Below, one piece after another: positions 8,266-17,110 of a DNA stretch of 50,229 nt. Source of the DNA: an uncultured Clostridia bacterium. GTDB taxonomy: Bacteria; Bacillota; Clostridia; Oscillospirales; Ruminococcaceae. The position numbers and the translations under genes were made by a program. The first letter of the stretch is position 1, and the number at the start of each line of letters is the position of its first letter. The notes under the pieces are model-generated. The model was not told the origin of the DNA and did not search any database. It saw nothing but the letters and a program-made list of their open reading frames with translations. Where the stretch lies: NCBI GenBank assembly GCA_947627455.1, contig CANQWC010000014.1:1-50229 (forward strand), written 5' to 3'.

Positions 8266-10620
8266 TTATGCCTTTTTGCGCTTTGATTTTTTCTTTGCCG
8301 TGAGAATTATCACAACGACAACCGCCGATACAACGAGGCAAATCGCGGCGATGATCGCAGCGGTCGGGATATATACGCCCGACTTCACGAGGGTTACGGT
8401 GAAGTTGTCGATGTAAAGGCTGTCGGCGAGGTCGCCCGTGGCGCGTATCTCGACCTTGTTATCGCCCTTTTTCAGCTTTATCGGCAGGGTCGCCACGCCC
8501 CAATCGCTGAGGCTTGCGCACTTTTCAAGCTCTAAATTCTTCTTCGAGCCGTTGACATAGATCGCCGCGCCGCTGATGTCAGAGAGGCAGGAATATTTCA
8601 GCTCGAGATTATATGTGCCCGAGGTGAACGCCCTGACGGTGTCGCGGGCGCTCGCGCCCTTGAGGTCGCCGAAGCTGAGGTATCCCTGACCCGTATAGTT
8701 TCTTATGTTCTCTGAAGCGCCGTTTCTTATGATCCTGTCGACGTCCTTTACGTCGAAGAACTCGCCCTCATACTGGCGGGGGCCCTCATAGACTGGCGGC
8801 CTTTCGGGCTCGGTATATGTCGCCTCTGAGTAATCGGTAAGCCTGCCCGCAGCGCTGCCCGAGCATTTTATTTCAATCTGAACGGGGCCGTTGTGCTCGA
8901 CGGTGAGAACCCATTCGCTGCCCGACTGAGCGGCGGTGACTGTCGGCTTCATGCTGTTGATGGCGCGGTCCTCGACCGTATATGTAGGCTCTGAGGTCGC
9001 CCCGCTGATTTTGATGACGTCTCTTCTTGTCGTGAGGAGGTTTACGTCGTCGAAGTTGTTGAGATAGACCGAGAGCCCGTCGGCGGTTTCTTTAATCACA
9101 CCGACCGAGTAGCGCGGATATTCAAGGCTGAGCTTTTCGCAGGTGTTATAGCGCAGCGGTATCTCGGCAGTGACCTTTCGGTTCGTCTTATAGGGGTTAT
9201 AGGTTATCCAGACGTTCTCGCGCTGAGCGCAGTACATATCGCCCGTGTAAAGCTCGGGGAAGATGTCTTCGAGGTCAAAGACCTTGTCGTTGAGGGTCGG
9301 CCAGATCTCGTCATATTCCGAGTGGTTGACGACAAGCTCGAACTTATCGCGAAGCGATTCATCGGCAAAGCCCGCGGTGGTGGGAATTGTCGGAAATCTG
9401 CCCGTCGACTTGTAGAACGAGTGGTTGTCGCGAAGGTTGCCGTCGCCCTCGATTTTGTAAAGCCCCTCGAAGAGCGTCTCTGGCGTGCAGTATTTTTTGT
9501 CGTCGCTGCCGCTGTCGATGTCGTTGACGAGAATTATTTTCGTCCTCTCGATGACCTCGTCGCGGGTGGGTATTCTGAATGTTCCGTCGAGGGTCTTGCG
9601 GAACATGTCGATCATGACGTTGTAAAACTGGTCGTAATATGCCCATTTTCTGACTGCATAGCCCTTTTTGTCGATCTCGTCGTCGGCCTCATAGAAGTCG
9701 TCCTCGGGCACGAGCTCGGGGCCGTCGATGACGGTCATTCCGTTGAGGATCATTCTCTCAAACTGAACCGAAAGGCCCGTCGAGAGAAGGTAGCCGCTTG
9801 TTCCCTCGCCCGTTTCGTCGGTCCAGCCCGTTTCGTCATATCTGATGCCGAAGTTGTCGCAGTATCCCGAAAGGAAAGTTCCGAGAACAAGGCTTTCGAC
9901 GTCGTCAAGGTAGCCCGTCTGGGTATATTTTTCAAGCAGAATGAAGTTTTCGGGGTATTTTCTCGCGGCCTCCTCGAATTCGGGCACCTGTTTGAGCATC
10001 GCGAGCGGGTTTAACCACTGGCCCCACTGGTTGCCGCACCAGCTGTCGACAAGATAGCCGCCGTATTTGTGGCAGAGCTCCAAAAGCCCCGCGAAGTGGA
10101 TATAGCGCTCGATCGGGGTGATGGGGAAATCCTCCTGCTCGAAGCCCCAGAACTGCTCGCAATAGTTGAAGCCGAGGAAATTCGGGTAGTCGCGGAAGAA
10201 CTCGCCGAAAACGGTTTCTTCATAGTCGACCTCGGCGGGGTCATAGTCGGGAAGATGGCATTGGCCGCCGCTCGCGGGCTGAATCATCGCCCAAACGCCC
10301 CTCTCGGCGCAGGTGCGAAGCCAGCTCTTCGCGGTCTCATAGCCGTACTCGACGATCATGAAGCGCTTCTGCTCCGAGTCCCAGTTGACCGAGAGCGAGA
10401 TGTTGAACACGACGTAGGGGAGTATGTCCTCAGGTATCAGGTCGATGATCTTGTCGGGGTCGGCGGTGTTCCATGTGTCGATGTGAACTATCCACATCGG
10501 CTGCTCGGGCGATATCGGCCGCCGAAGAGCAGGCTCGGAGGAATCGGCAAAGGCGGGGAAAGCGAGCGCCGTAAACGCAATCACCGCACAAATCATCAAA
10601 CAAAGCGTTCTTTTTATCAT
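8266..10620 (-). CDS. GH98-like glycoside hydrolase, secreted and C-terminally membrane-anchored
   Basis: A 784-residue extracellular protein. Residues 1-26 are a signal peptide ending AFADS. The segment after it (LRRPISPEQPMWIVHIDTWN, then DLIPEDILPYVVFNISLSVN) resembles the start of GH98 catalytic domains, a family of endo-beta-galactosidases and xylanases. FNYCEQFWGF and a tryptophan-rich barrel follow. Residues about 630-745 look like a carbohydrate-binding beta-sandwich (YEGEFFDV to DSLYIDNFTV). A hydrophobic helix (about 752-774) and a KKKSKRKKA tail anchor it to the membrane. GH98 is assigned from memory of the family; a related unlisted family is possible. ATG 10620 was chosen for its signal peptide and GGGGG site; the frame extends upstream to 10722. 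Confidence 0.68.
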   Translation of the reverse strand: MIKRTLCLMICAVIAFTALAFPAFADSSEPALRRPISPEQPMWIVHIDTWNTADPDKIIDLIPEDILPYVVFNISLSVNWDSEQKRFMIVEYGYETAKSWLRTCAERGVWAMIQPASGGQCHLPDYDPAEVDYEETVFGEFFRDYPNFLGFNYCEQFWGFEQEDFPITPIERYIHFAGLLELCHKYGGYLVDSWCGNQWGQWLNPLAMLKQVPEFEEAARKYPENFILLEKYTQTGYLDDVESLVLGTFLSGYCDNFGIRYDETGWTDETGEGTSGYLLSTGLSVQFERMILNGMTVIDGPELVPEDDFYEADDEIDKKGYAVRKWAYYDQFYNVMIDMFRKTLDGTFRIPTRDEVIERTKIILVNDIDSGSDDKKYCTPETLFEGLYKIEGDGNLRDNHSFYKSTGRFPTIPTTAGFADESLRDKFELVVNHSEYDEIWPTLNDKVFDLEDIFPELYTGDMYCAQRENVWITYNPYKTNRKVTAEIPLRYNTCEKLSLEYPRYSVGVIKETADGLSVYLNNFDDVNLLTTRRDVIKISGATSEPTYTVEDRAINSMKPTVTAAQSGSEWVLTVEHNGPVQIEIKCSGSAAGRLTDYSEATYTEPERPPVYEGPRQYEGEFFDVKDVDRIIRNGASENIRNYTGQGYLSFGDLKGASARDTVRAFTSGTYNLELKYSCLSDISGAAIYVNGSKKNLELEKCASLSDWGVATLPIKLKKGDNKVEIRATGDLADSLYIDNFTVTLVKSGVYIPTAAIIAAICLVVSAVVVVIILTAKKKSKRKKA

Positions 10621-10652
10621 GAAATTACCCCCAAGATTGGTTTTATAATGTA

Positions 10653-10681
10653 AGTATACATCAAACCGAAGGGGAATGCAA
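10653..10681 (-). promoter_or_regulatory. Sigma-A promoter of the GH98-GH3-carbonic anhydrase unit
   Basis: On the minus strand: TTGCAT (10681-10676), a 17-bp spacer and TATACT (10658-10653). It lies 33 bp upstream of ATG 10620 and excludes the longer GH98 frame that begins at 10722. Confidence 0.65.
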
Positions 10682-10697
10682 GGAAAAAATTTCCCTT

Positions 10698-10819
10698 GAT
10701 GTGGCCGAAGCGGCCACATCAAGAAAATAGAAGTTAGAAATTAGATGTTAGAGTTCCAAGGTGTCGCCTACGGCGACGATTTCAAATATTATGATAATGT
10801 GTACGGAATGGGCACTCCC
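10698..10819 (+). repeat. Dispersed intergenic repeat, copy B
   Basis: A 122-bp copy of the repeat also at 5386-5509 and 31756-31879. The first hairpin is ATGTGGCCGAAGCGGCCACAT without its outermost base; then come AAGAAAATAGAAGTTAG, the second hairpin GTCGCCTACGGCGAC and GATAATGTGTACGGAATG. It fills the spacer between the GH26 terminator and the GH98 promoter. Confidence 0.85.
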
Positions 10820-10840
10820 ATTTCCCTTTGGGTTTTTGCA

Positions 10841-10875
10841 TAAAAACCGCGCCCGCAGGGTGCGCGAGCGCGGTT
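10841..10875 (-). terminator. Terminator of the GH26 gene
   Basis: On the minus strand AACCGCGC (10875-10868) pairs with GCGCGGTT (10852-10845) around a 15-nt loop and runs into TTTTTA. It begins six bases after the GH26 stop codon. Confidence 0.8.
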
Positions 10876-10880
10876 GGGTT

Positions 10881-11837
10881 TTATTCTTCGCCCCACTTGG
10901 GGAGCTCGTCGAGGGTGATGACCTTTTCGTCGTTATAGACCGCTTTGAGCTCGTCCTTGTCATGGTTCGTGACAAAGTCGGTGTGCCAGATCATGAACCA
11001 GCTCCAGAGACAGCCGTCGTCGACAAAATCTTCGATCGGCGGGACATAGCCGCACTCATGGAAAGCTATCGGCTTGCCCGTGTTCATCTTTTCGAGGCGG
11101 TCATAGGCGCGCTTGTGGGTCGAGTTGTCATAGGTGTCAGAGCCGATGACGTCGCAGTATTCATCGCCGGGGTACCAGCCGTCTTTGACATCGCCCGAAT
11201 AGCCGAGCACCCAAATCAGGTTGTCGAGGCCGAATTCGTTCGTGAAGCGGTCATGCATCATCTGCCAGAGCTTTACAAAGTTATCGCCGCCGCGCTTGCC
11301 CCACCAGAACCAGCCGCCGTCAAACTCATGGAAAGGCCGCCAGAGAACGGGCACGCCCGCATCGCGAAGCTCGGAAAGGGCCTCGGCAGCCTTATCCCAG
11401 TTCTCGATCATCGCCTTGTGCTCGGGCGAGGTCTCGTCGAAGAGCTTTTCAAAGTCGGGGTTGTCGTCCTTTGATTCCTGATAGCCGAAGCCGTTGATGC
11501 CCGTGTGCCAACAGATCGTCACGATTCCGCCCTTTGCCCACCATTCCTTTGCGCGCTCGACAACGCCGTCAAAATCGCCGTTCATGAAGTCGAGGCCGCG
11601 TATCGCGGGGAGCTTTCCCGTCGCCTGTTCGATTATGTCCATCTCATAGTCCGTCGAGCCCATCCATGTCGATTCCTGCTGGCCCGCAAGCATTACCTTT
11701 CCCGAGTTGTCAAGAAGATACTGATATATCTCGGCCGCGGCTTCGTTCGCGGGGAGCGACGGTGTTCTCGGCGCTCCGCAGGAGGAAAGTATCAGGACGG
11801 AGAGAAGAATGCATATTGATGTTTTCAGAAATTTCAC
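10881..11837 (-). CDS. Glycoside hydrolase family 26 endo-beta-mannanase (lipoprotein)
   Basis: A 318-residue surface lipoprotein: signal peptide with lipobox LSSCG at about residues 15-20. GH26 signatures are WRPFHEFDGGWFWWG, with acid/base E171 after H170, and AFHECGY, with nucleophile E261. ICWHTG and the WVLGYSGD segment are also typical of the barrel. The product would cut internal beta-1,4-mannosidic links of mannan or glucomannan outside the cell. GTG 11837 was chosen: AAAGGGG lies seven bases upstream and the lipoprotein signal begins there, while the frame from 11945 would add an implausible leader running through the promoter. It has its own promoter and terminator. No mannan-specific transporter or phosphorylase is nearby. 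Confidence 0.9.
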   Translation of the reverse strand: MKFLKTSICILLSVLILSSCGAPRTPSLPANEAAAEIYQYLLDNSGKVMLAGQQESTWMGSTDYEMDIIEQATGKLPAIRGLDFMNGDFDGVVERAKEWWAKGGIVTICWHTGINGFGYQESKDDNPDFEKLFDETSPEHKAMIENWDKAAEALSELRDAGVPVLWRPFHEFDGGWFWWGKRGGDNFVKLWQMMHDRFTNEFGLDNLIWVLGYSGDVKDGWYPGDEYCDVIGSDTYDNSTHKRAYDRLEKMNTGKPIAFHECGYVPPIEDFVDDGCLWSWFMIWHTDFVTNHDKDELKAVYNDEKVITLDELPKWGEE

Positions 11838-11867
11838 GGTAAAGCCCCTTTCATATTTTCTGATTTG

Positions 11868-11896
11868 ATTATACACCGAGCGGGGCGGTTTTGCAA
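11868..11896 (-). promoter_or_regulatory. Sigma-A promoter of the GH26 gene
   Basis: On the minus strand: TTGCAA (11896-11891), a 17-bp spacer and TATAAT (11873-11868). It lies in the 82-bp gap after the kinase gene and fixes the GTG 11837 start. Confidence 0.75.
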
Positions 11897-11919
11897 CAGT
11901 TTTTTCTGAAAATTTCGGG

Positions 11920-12810
11920 TCAGAGCATCGGAACCTTAAGTTCAAAAACAGCGCCCCCGCCGTAGCGGTTCTTGGCGGAAACCGTTCCGTGGTGGGCGGC
12001 GATTATATCCCTCGTCATCGAAAGGCCGATGCCGTAGCCCGCCTTGTCGGTGAAGCCTCGGTGGAACCTCAGAAACAGCTCGGAAAGCTCGTCGGGGGTC
12101 ATTCCCGAGCCCCTGTCGGCGACGGTTATCTCGGCAAATTCGCCGCGCTCGCAAAAATTCACCGAGACCTCGGTGTTCGGGGCGGTGTGCTCGACGGCGT
12201 TTTTCATGACGTTTTCAAGCGCCTGAGAGAACCAGAACGGGTCGGCGCTCAGGTTGAGCGCGGGGCCGTTCAGCGAAAAGCTCACGCCCTTGACCTCGGC
12301 AAGCGGGCGAAGGCGCTCGCAGCATTCTTCGAGCAGGGCGCGGAGGGATATCGGCGAAAAGTTCATTCTTATCTTTCCCTCGGCGAGCTGGCTCGATTTG
12401 AGTATACGCTCGGTCTCGTCGGTCAGGCGGGTCATGCAGGACTGGCACTTTTCAAGCGCGGGCAGGCCTTCATGAGCGCCCATCGATAAAAGGTCGAGCT
12501 GAATCTGAAGCGCGGTGAGGGAGTTCTTCATCTGGTGAACCATATTTTCGGTGAACCTTATCATGCCAGCTTCACGGCGCTCGGCCTCTTTTTCGCGAAT
12601 CAGCGTGAGCTGCTCGAGGCGGGAGACAAGGTTATGAAGATTCGCGCAGCAGCCCTCGGAGAGCGTCTCGGGCGTGGGCTCGGAGGGGTATAACAAAAAG
12701 CGGTCGATCTGATCAGAGACCGACTTTATATCCCGCGTCTGCCTGAAAAGGGCATGGGCAAGCGCAAGGCATATCGCAAGAAGAATAATGGTCGAAAGAA
12801 TGAAGATCAT
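11920..12810 (-). CDS. Sensor histidine kinase of the ABC-associated two-component system
   Basis: A 296-residue kinase with one N-terminal membrane helix (residues 2-22) and no extracytoplasmic sensor domain. The phospho-acceptor is H92 in MVHQMKNSLTAL. The N box is ENVMKNAVEHT, the G1 box DRGSGMTPDE and the G2 box GYGIGLSMT. With no sensor of its own, it may take its signal from the ABC permease encoded upstream, as BceS-type kinases do; that parallel is an inference. It follows the regulator gene by 3 bp and is the last gene of the unit. The H box lacks the usual acidic residue after His (HQ instead of HE/HD). Confidence 0.88.
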   Translation of the reverse strand: MIFILSTIILLAICLALAHALFRQTRDIKSVSDQIDRFLLYPSEPTPETLSEGCCANLHNLVSRLEQLTLIREKEAERREAGMIRFTENMVHQMKNSLTALQIQLDLLSMGAHEGLPALEKCQSCMTRLTDETERILKSSQLAEGKIRMNFSPISLRALLEECCERLRPLAEVKGVSFSLNGPALNLSADPFWFSQALENVMKNAVEHTAPNTEVSVNFCERGEFAEITVADRGSGMTPDELSELFLRFHRGFTDKAGYGIGLSMTRDIIAAHHGTVSAKNRYGGGAVFELKVPML

Positions 12811-12813
12811 TTG

Positions 12814-13497
12814 TCACTCCGTTTTCTCGGTCCAGCGGTAGCCGACGCCGCGAACCGTCTCGATGTAGGTTTTTCCGTTGAAATCGCCGAGCTTCTCTCT
12901 CAGGCGGCTGATGTTCACGTTCAGGGCGTTCTCGCCGACGTAGGAAGAAGCCTTCCCCCAGACGCGGAAATAGAGCTCCTCGCGGGTGAGGGGCTCGGGA
13001 AAGGCGTTTATCAGCGCGTAGGCTATCTTCCACTCGACCGACGAGAGCGGAACAGCTATTCCGAATTTTCTTATCGTCTGCTTCTCAAAGTCGACGGTGA
13101 GCTCGCCGCTTGATATAAGCTCACCGCTCTTTCGGCTTCGCTTTAAAAGCGCCCGAATTCTCATCATGAGTTCGCTTGCGCGGAACGGCTTTGTGAGGTA
13201 GTCGTCGGCGCCGAGGCTGAACCCGCAGACAACCTCGGCTTCGCTGCTTCGGGCGGTGAGAAAGAGTATCGGCATATCAGATACCGCGCGAAGAGCCCTG
13301 CAAAGGTCGAAGCCGCTGTCTGCCCCGAGGGAGACATCTAAAACAGCGAGGTCAAGCCTTTCGGCTTCGGCGATTTTAAGGGCCTCGGCGATGTTTTCGG
13401 CGGGAAAAGCGCGGTAGCCGAACGACGCAAAGAGGTCGCAGAGGCCGTCAAGAACGGTTTTGTCGTCCTCGACGGCAAGAATATTTATCTTTCCCAT
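12814..13497 (-). CDS. OmpR/PhoB-family response regulator
   Basis: A 227-residue DNA-binding regulator. The receiver domain (1-115) has the acidic pair EDD at the start, the phosphorylated D54 in LAVLDVSLG, the FLTARSS switch and K in YLTKPF. The C-terminal winged helix (about 130-225) ends with the expected VNISRLREKL and VRGVGYRW. GGGGGGC precedes the ATG. It lies between the ABC ATPase and its kinase. It probably controls the unit's own promoter through the palindrome at 17111-17130, and perhaps other genes. Confidence 0.93.
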   Translation of the reverse strand: MGKINILAVEDDKTVLDGLCDLFASFGYRAFPAENIAEALKIAEAERLDLAVLDVSLGADSGFDLCRALRAVSDMPILFLTARSSEAEVVCGFSLGADDYLTKPFRASELMMRIRALLKRSRKSGELISSGELTVDFEKQTIRKFGIAVPLSSVEWKIAYALINAFPEPLTREELYFRVWGKASSYVGENALNVNISRLREKLGDFNGKTYIETVRGVGYRWTEKTE

Positions 13498-13517
13498 ATA
13501 AGCCCCCCTTTCGTGAT

Positions 13518-14183
13518 TCAGACGGTTTTTCCGTCCTCGATCTGAATGATGTGGTCGGCGGTGCGGGCGATTTCAAGGTTGTGGGTGACGACGATAAGCG
13601 TCTGGCCGAAGCGCTTTGCGCTCTCTTTGAGGAGCGCCATGGTCTCGTCGCTGGTTTTCTTGTCGAGGTTGCCCGTCGGCTCATCGGCAAAGACGATATG
13701 AGGCTTTGCGAGGACAGAGCGCGCTATCGCTACTCTCTGCTGCTCGCCGCCCGAAAGCTCGGAAGGGTATTTTTTCAGAAGCTCCTTTATCCCGAGCATT
13801 CCCGAGACCTCGTCCAAAAAGTCGGGGTCGGCCTTTTTGCCGTCAAGCTTTAAGGGTATGCATATGTTGTTGAGCACGGTGTAATCCTCAAGAAGATTAT
13901 ACTGTTGAAATACAAAGCCGATGTGCCGCCTGCGGAATATCGCCATTTTTTCATCGGAATAGGCGAAAAGGTCGCTGCCCGAGACCGTTACCTTGCCCGA
14001 GTCGGGGCGGTCGAGGCCGCCGAGAATGTGCAAAAGCGTCGATTTTCCCGAACCGCTCCTTCCTATTATAGCATAAAATTCGCCCTGTTCAAAGCTCACC
14101 GTAACGCCGTTGAGCGCGTTGACCTTTCCAGATGAAGAATTATAGGTCTTATAGATATTTTCGGCTGATAATACTGTATCCAT
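13518..14183 (-). CDS. ABC transporter ATP-binding protein (MacB/LolD/BceA type)
   Basis: A 221-residue ATPase. Walker A is GRSGSGKST (about residues 39-47), the signature is LSGGEQQRVAIARS and Walker B is IVFADEPTGNLD, followed by the H-loop THN. The GNLDKKT sequence is typical of ATPases that work with FtsX-like permeases and drive mechanotransmission or peptide export rather than solute import. It lies 12 bp after the permease gene and 20 bp before the response regulator. Bacitracin- or lantibiotic-type peptide defence is the usual role of such sets, but the ligand is not evident here. Confidence 0.93.
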   Translation of the reverse strand: MDTVLSAENIYKTYNSSSGKVNALNGVTVSFEQGEFYAIIGRSGSGKSTLLHILGGLDRPDSGKVTVSGSDLFAYSDEKMAIFRRRHIGFVFQQYNLLEDYTVLNNICIPLKLDGKKADPDFLDEVSGMLGIKELLKKYPSELSGGEQQRVAIARSVLAKPHIVFADEPTGNLDKKTSDETMALLKESAKRFGQTLIVVTHNLEIARTADHIIQIEDGKTV

Positions 14184-14195
14184 TTTTTCTCCTCC

Positions 14196-17045
14196 TCAGC
14201 GCTCGTCGCGCAGTTTTTGCATAAGATTGCCCTTTAAAAGCCTTCGCCTTGCGGCATAAGTCAGCGCGGAAATTATCAGTATGCAGCCCGCGGTGATGCC
14301 TATGGCGATGAGTATTCCCTTGCCGCCGAAGTAGCTTTTGAAAAGATCAAGCGCGACAAAGATTTTTTCGCCCGATGAGCCCTCGGCGGTTTTCGGGATT
14401 ATCGCAAGGCTCAGCCCCAAATATGCCGCCCAGCCCGCCGCCGTCGCAAGAACGCCCCGAAGAACCGAAACGCCCGCGTTTTTGAGAAGCACCTGCCGCC
14501 TTGACATTCCGAGCGCCTGTAAGACCGCGCTGTTTTTCTTGAGGCTCTCGGCCTCCATGATGAGTATCGCCGAAAGAATTATCGCCGCTATCATCGCGAC
14601 CGCGCCGCCGCTTGTCAGCGAAAAGACCATTCTTCGGTTGTAGTCGATATATCTGTTTCGCCAGTATTCGCCCGTGTCGGTCATTTTAAGTTTGCTGCCC
14701 GCAAGAACCTCGGATATGCTCTTCTCAACGGCGTAGGGGTCGTTCGTCTTGTCGAGGATAACAAAGGAGCGGAGATATTCAAACTCGCGGTTCGGCAGCC
14801 AATAGCTGTTGAATCCGAGGTTATTTGTGTCAAAGTATTCATCTTCGTCGAGGCTGTCAAGAAGATTTTTCTGAATGAATTCCTTTGAGCAGATAACCGT
14901 ATAGCTTTCTATCGGAACCATGCTGCCGCCGAAAAGATCGCGTAATGAGTCGTCGGTTATCATTATTCCGCCGACCTTGGTTTTAACTTCTATCGGGTCG
15001 GAGTAGTCGCAATCACTCATGAAATAATCATTATAATCGATTGGCCTGCGGGGATAGAACGTCACTCCGATCTCGTCGCCGACGTCGACGGATATTTCGT
15101 CGGTGTCAAAGATTTCAGAGGTATAAACAACGTTGTCGCTCGGCTCTACGAACTGAATTGAGTAGCTTCCGCCGCTTGATATAAAATCTGAGACGGTTTC
15201 TTCTTCATCTATTGTAGCTACTTCAGGGTCATTAAATTTTGTATAACCGACGTGTATTTTACCGTCGCCGTAGACACGGAACCCGAGCACGACCTCTTCG
15301 CCGCTTTTAAACTTCTCCATATCGACGCCCGTGCTTTCAAGGTCGATAACATCGCCGTCGGTGACTATCATGTCGACAAAATGCCCATCGAACGGCGGGT
15401 TAACTTGGTTTACCGAGGTATTGTTGCCGTAGTAGACAGCTTCGTTGGGGTTGGGGTCCTGAATCTTGATTATTCGGTCGTCGTCGATGCCGTCGAAGGT
15501 CAGGCCGACGCGGAAATTCTCGCTGCCGAATGAGCTCTCGACCCCGGGGACGCTTTTCAGCGCATCAATAAATTTTTGCGAAACTCCGCCGACTCCGCTG
15601 AAATCCTTTTCCCTCGGGTTGTAGGACATATCGCGCCGTGTGATCAGCAGGTCGGTGTTGTGCGAGTTGATATTCCTGTTTTCGAGATAAACCGCGGTGT
15701 CGCCGACGGTATAGACCGCCGAGCCGCAGAGAATCACCGAGAGAGCCGCAATCATCACTGCACGCAGGCGGCGGCTTTGCTTTGATTTTTTGCGGTCAAA
15801 GGCAAATTTGCCTATCAGCGACGACCGCAAAGTCGCCGCAAACGCGCAGACCCTCGCGATAAACACACCGAAAAGCCACATCGCGGAGGCAACAGCAAGG
15901 CGCTTCATCGGAACGTTTATGCGAATCGCGGTGACGTCGGTGAAAATAAGCAGGCGCAGAGAAAGCCATGTGATGAAAATTCCGAGCGCCGCGCCGACTA
16001 TCGCCGCAGGAACGGCAAGTATCACCGTTTCATAGAAGAGCATCACCCCGAGCTGGCGCTTTGTGATGCCTATTCCCCTGAATATCGCAAGCTGGCGGGC
16101 TTCGGCCTGCATTCTCACGACGTAGATGCATATGACCGACACGACCGTTATTATAAGTATCACGGCGGTATATGCGGTGCTGTAGCTCTCCTGCCGCGTG
16201 ATTTCGGTATGCGGGGTCGAGTTTATCACATACTGCGTCGTCAGCGGCGCGGTGTGGCGCGTCTTGCTGAAATGCAGGGAGAGTTCGTGAATTATTCCGT
16301 CGAGGCCGTCGCCCTTTGCGGTGAAGAAATAAGATGTCTGGGGCTGCTGAGGCTCGGCAAAATATTCGTTGCCCTCAGCGTCGGTGAGAGGGGTGCTCTT
16401 CGCCTTGAGGCTCGCGGTGCTCATGATAGCCTCGGCGGTTGCGGTCGTCATCACGATGCCGTTCAGCGGGCGCTTTAGGTTTTGAAGGCTCACGGGCCAG
16501 ATTTTTGAATAGCTCTTGAGAACGCCCACCACCTTGAAGATGTGCTCAAAGGTGATGTTTGAGGGCTGATTCACGCCCAAGGGGTCTTCGGCATAGACGC
16601 TCACGTTTATAACTATTTCCTGATCCGTGCCGATTCGATAGCCCAGCTCGGCAAGAACATTCGCCTCAACGGCTATTTCGTCGAGGGCGCGGGGCATTCT
16701 GCCCTCTTTGAGGTCTAATCGGCCGATGTCTTTAAATGTGTCGTCGATCACCCCGAAGCCGAAGCCGTTCGCCTCGCCGTAGTTTACCGAGGTGCCGATT
16801 CTGTCGGCCCAAGCCTGCTCTGAAAGATACTGCTCATCTTCGGGAAGGCCCTCAAGAATCGCGCCGTACCATTCGCCGTAGGTGTTAAGTGCGTTCTCAC
16901 CGCTCGATTCGCTGATGCTTGAATCGACGCTGAGCGTTATGATGAAGAACGCGAACGATATCGCAAGCACCGCAAAAATAAGCCTGCTGCTTCGTATTTT
17001 TCTTCGCGAGCCCTGCAAGGCAAGGCTGAAAAGCTCGCTGTTCAA
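14196..17045 (-). CDS. FtsX-like ABC permease with two large extracellular domains
   Basis: A 949-residue permease. Hydrophobic segments lie at about residues 19-43, 287-306, 328-368, 380-402, 427-450, 805-828, 860-882 and 908-935. This gives two FtsX-type repeats, each with a large outside domain (about 44-285 and 451-805). The second domain is very acidic. BceB has a single ~200-residue outside domain, so this is a different arrangement, closer to duplicated MacB/LolC-type permeases. The only in-frame start is TTG 17045, with AAGGAG nine bases upstream and a TGA between. It is first in the unit permease-ATPase-regulator-kinase. The protein may both move a peptide or lipid and sense it. Confidence 0.87.
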   Translation of the reverse strand: MNSELFSLALQGSRRKIRSSRLIFAVLAISFAFFIITLSVDSSISESSGENALNTYGEWYGAILEGLPEDEQYLSEQAWADRIGTSVNYGEANGFGFGVIDDTFKDIGRLDLKEGRMPRALDEIAVEANVLAELGYRIGTDQEIVINVSVYAEDPLGVNQPSNITFEHIFKVVGVLKSYSKIWPVSLQNLKRPLNGIVMTTATAEAIMSTASLKAKSTPLTDAEGNEYFAEPQQPQTSYFFTAKGDGLDGIIHELSLHFSKTRHTAPLTTQYVINSTPHTEITRQESYSTAYTAVILIITVVSVICIYVVRMQAEARQLAIFRGIGITKRQLGVMLFYETVILAVPAAIVGAALGIFITWLSLRLLIFTDVTAIRINVPMKRLAVASAMWLFGVFIARVCAFAATLRSSLIGKFAFDRKKSKQSRRLRAVMIAALSVILCGSAVYTVGDTAVYLENRNINSHNTDLLITRRDMSYNPREKDFSGVGGVSQKFIDALKSVPGVESSFGSENFRVGLTFDGIDDDRIIKIQDPNPNEAVYYGNNTSVNQVNPPFDGHFVDMIVTDGDVIDLESTGVDMEKFKSGEEVVLGFRVYGDGKIHVGYTKFNDPEVATIDEEETVSDFISSGGSYSIQFVEPSDNVVYTSEIFDTDEISVDVGDEIGVTFYPRRPIDYNDYFMSDCDYSDPIEVKTKVGGIMITDDSLRDLFGGSMVPIESYTVICSKEFIQKNLLDSLDEDEYFDTNNLGFNSYWLPNREFEYLRSFVILDKTNDPYAVEKSISEVLAGSKLKMTDTGEYWRNRYIDYNRRMVFSLTSGGAVAMIAAIILSAILIMEAESLKKNSAVLQALGMSRRQVLLKNAGVSVLRGVLATAAGWAAYLGLSLAIIPKTAEGSSGEKIFVALDLFKSYFGGKGILIAIGITAGCILIISALTYAARRRLLKGNLMQKLRDER

Positions 17046-17077
17046 AAGCTCTCACTCCTTTTTGATTTCCTGAAAAA

Positions 17078-17107
17078 ATTATATCACGCGAAAAGTTTTC
17101 AAGTCAA
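17078..17107 (-). promoter_or_regulatory. Sigma-A promoter of the ABC/two-component unit
   Basis: On the minus strand: TTGACT (17107-17102), an 18-bp spacer and TATAAT (17083-17078), 33 bp before TTG 17045. The palindrome at 17111-17130 lies three bases upstream of the -35 hexamer, where an activator would bind. Confidence 0.75.
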
Positions 17108-17110
17108 CTT

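Noticed and set aside
8266-10620. Sortase-anchored surface enzyme
   Set aside because: There is no LPxTG motif before the C-terminal helix; it is better explained as a simple membrane anchor.
10621-10722. Longer N-terminus for the GH98-like gene
   Set aside because: It runs through the promoter and repeat copy B and would bury the signal peptide.
11838-11945. Longer N-terminus for the GH26 gene
   Set aside because: It crosses the promoter and would place the lipoprotein signal internally.
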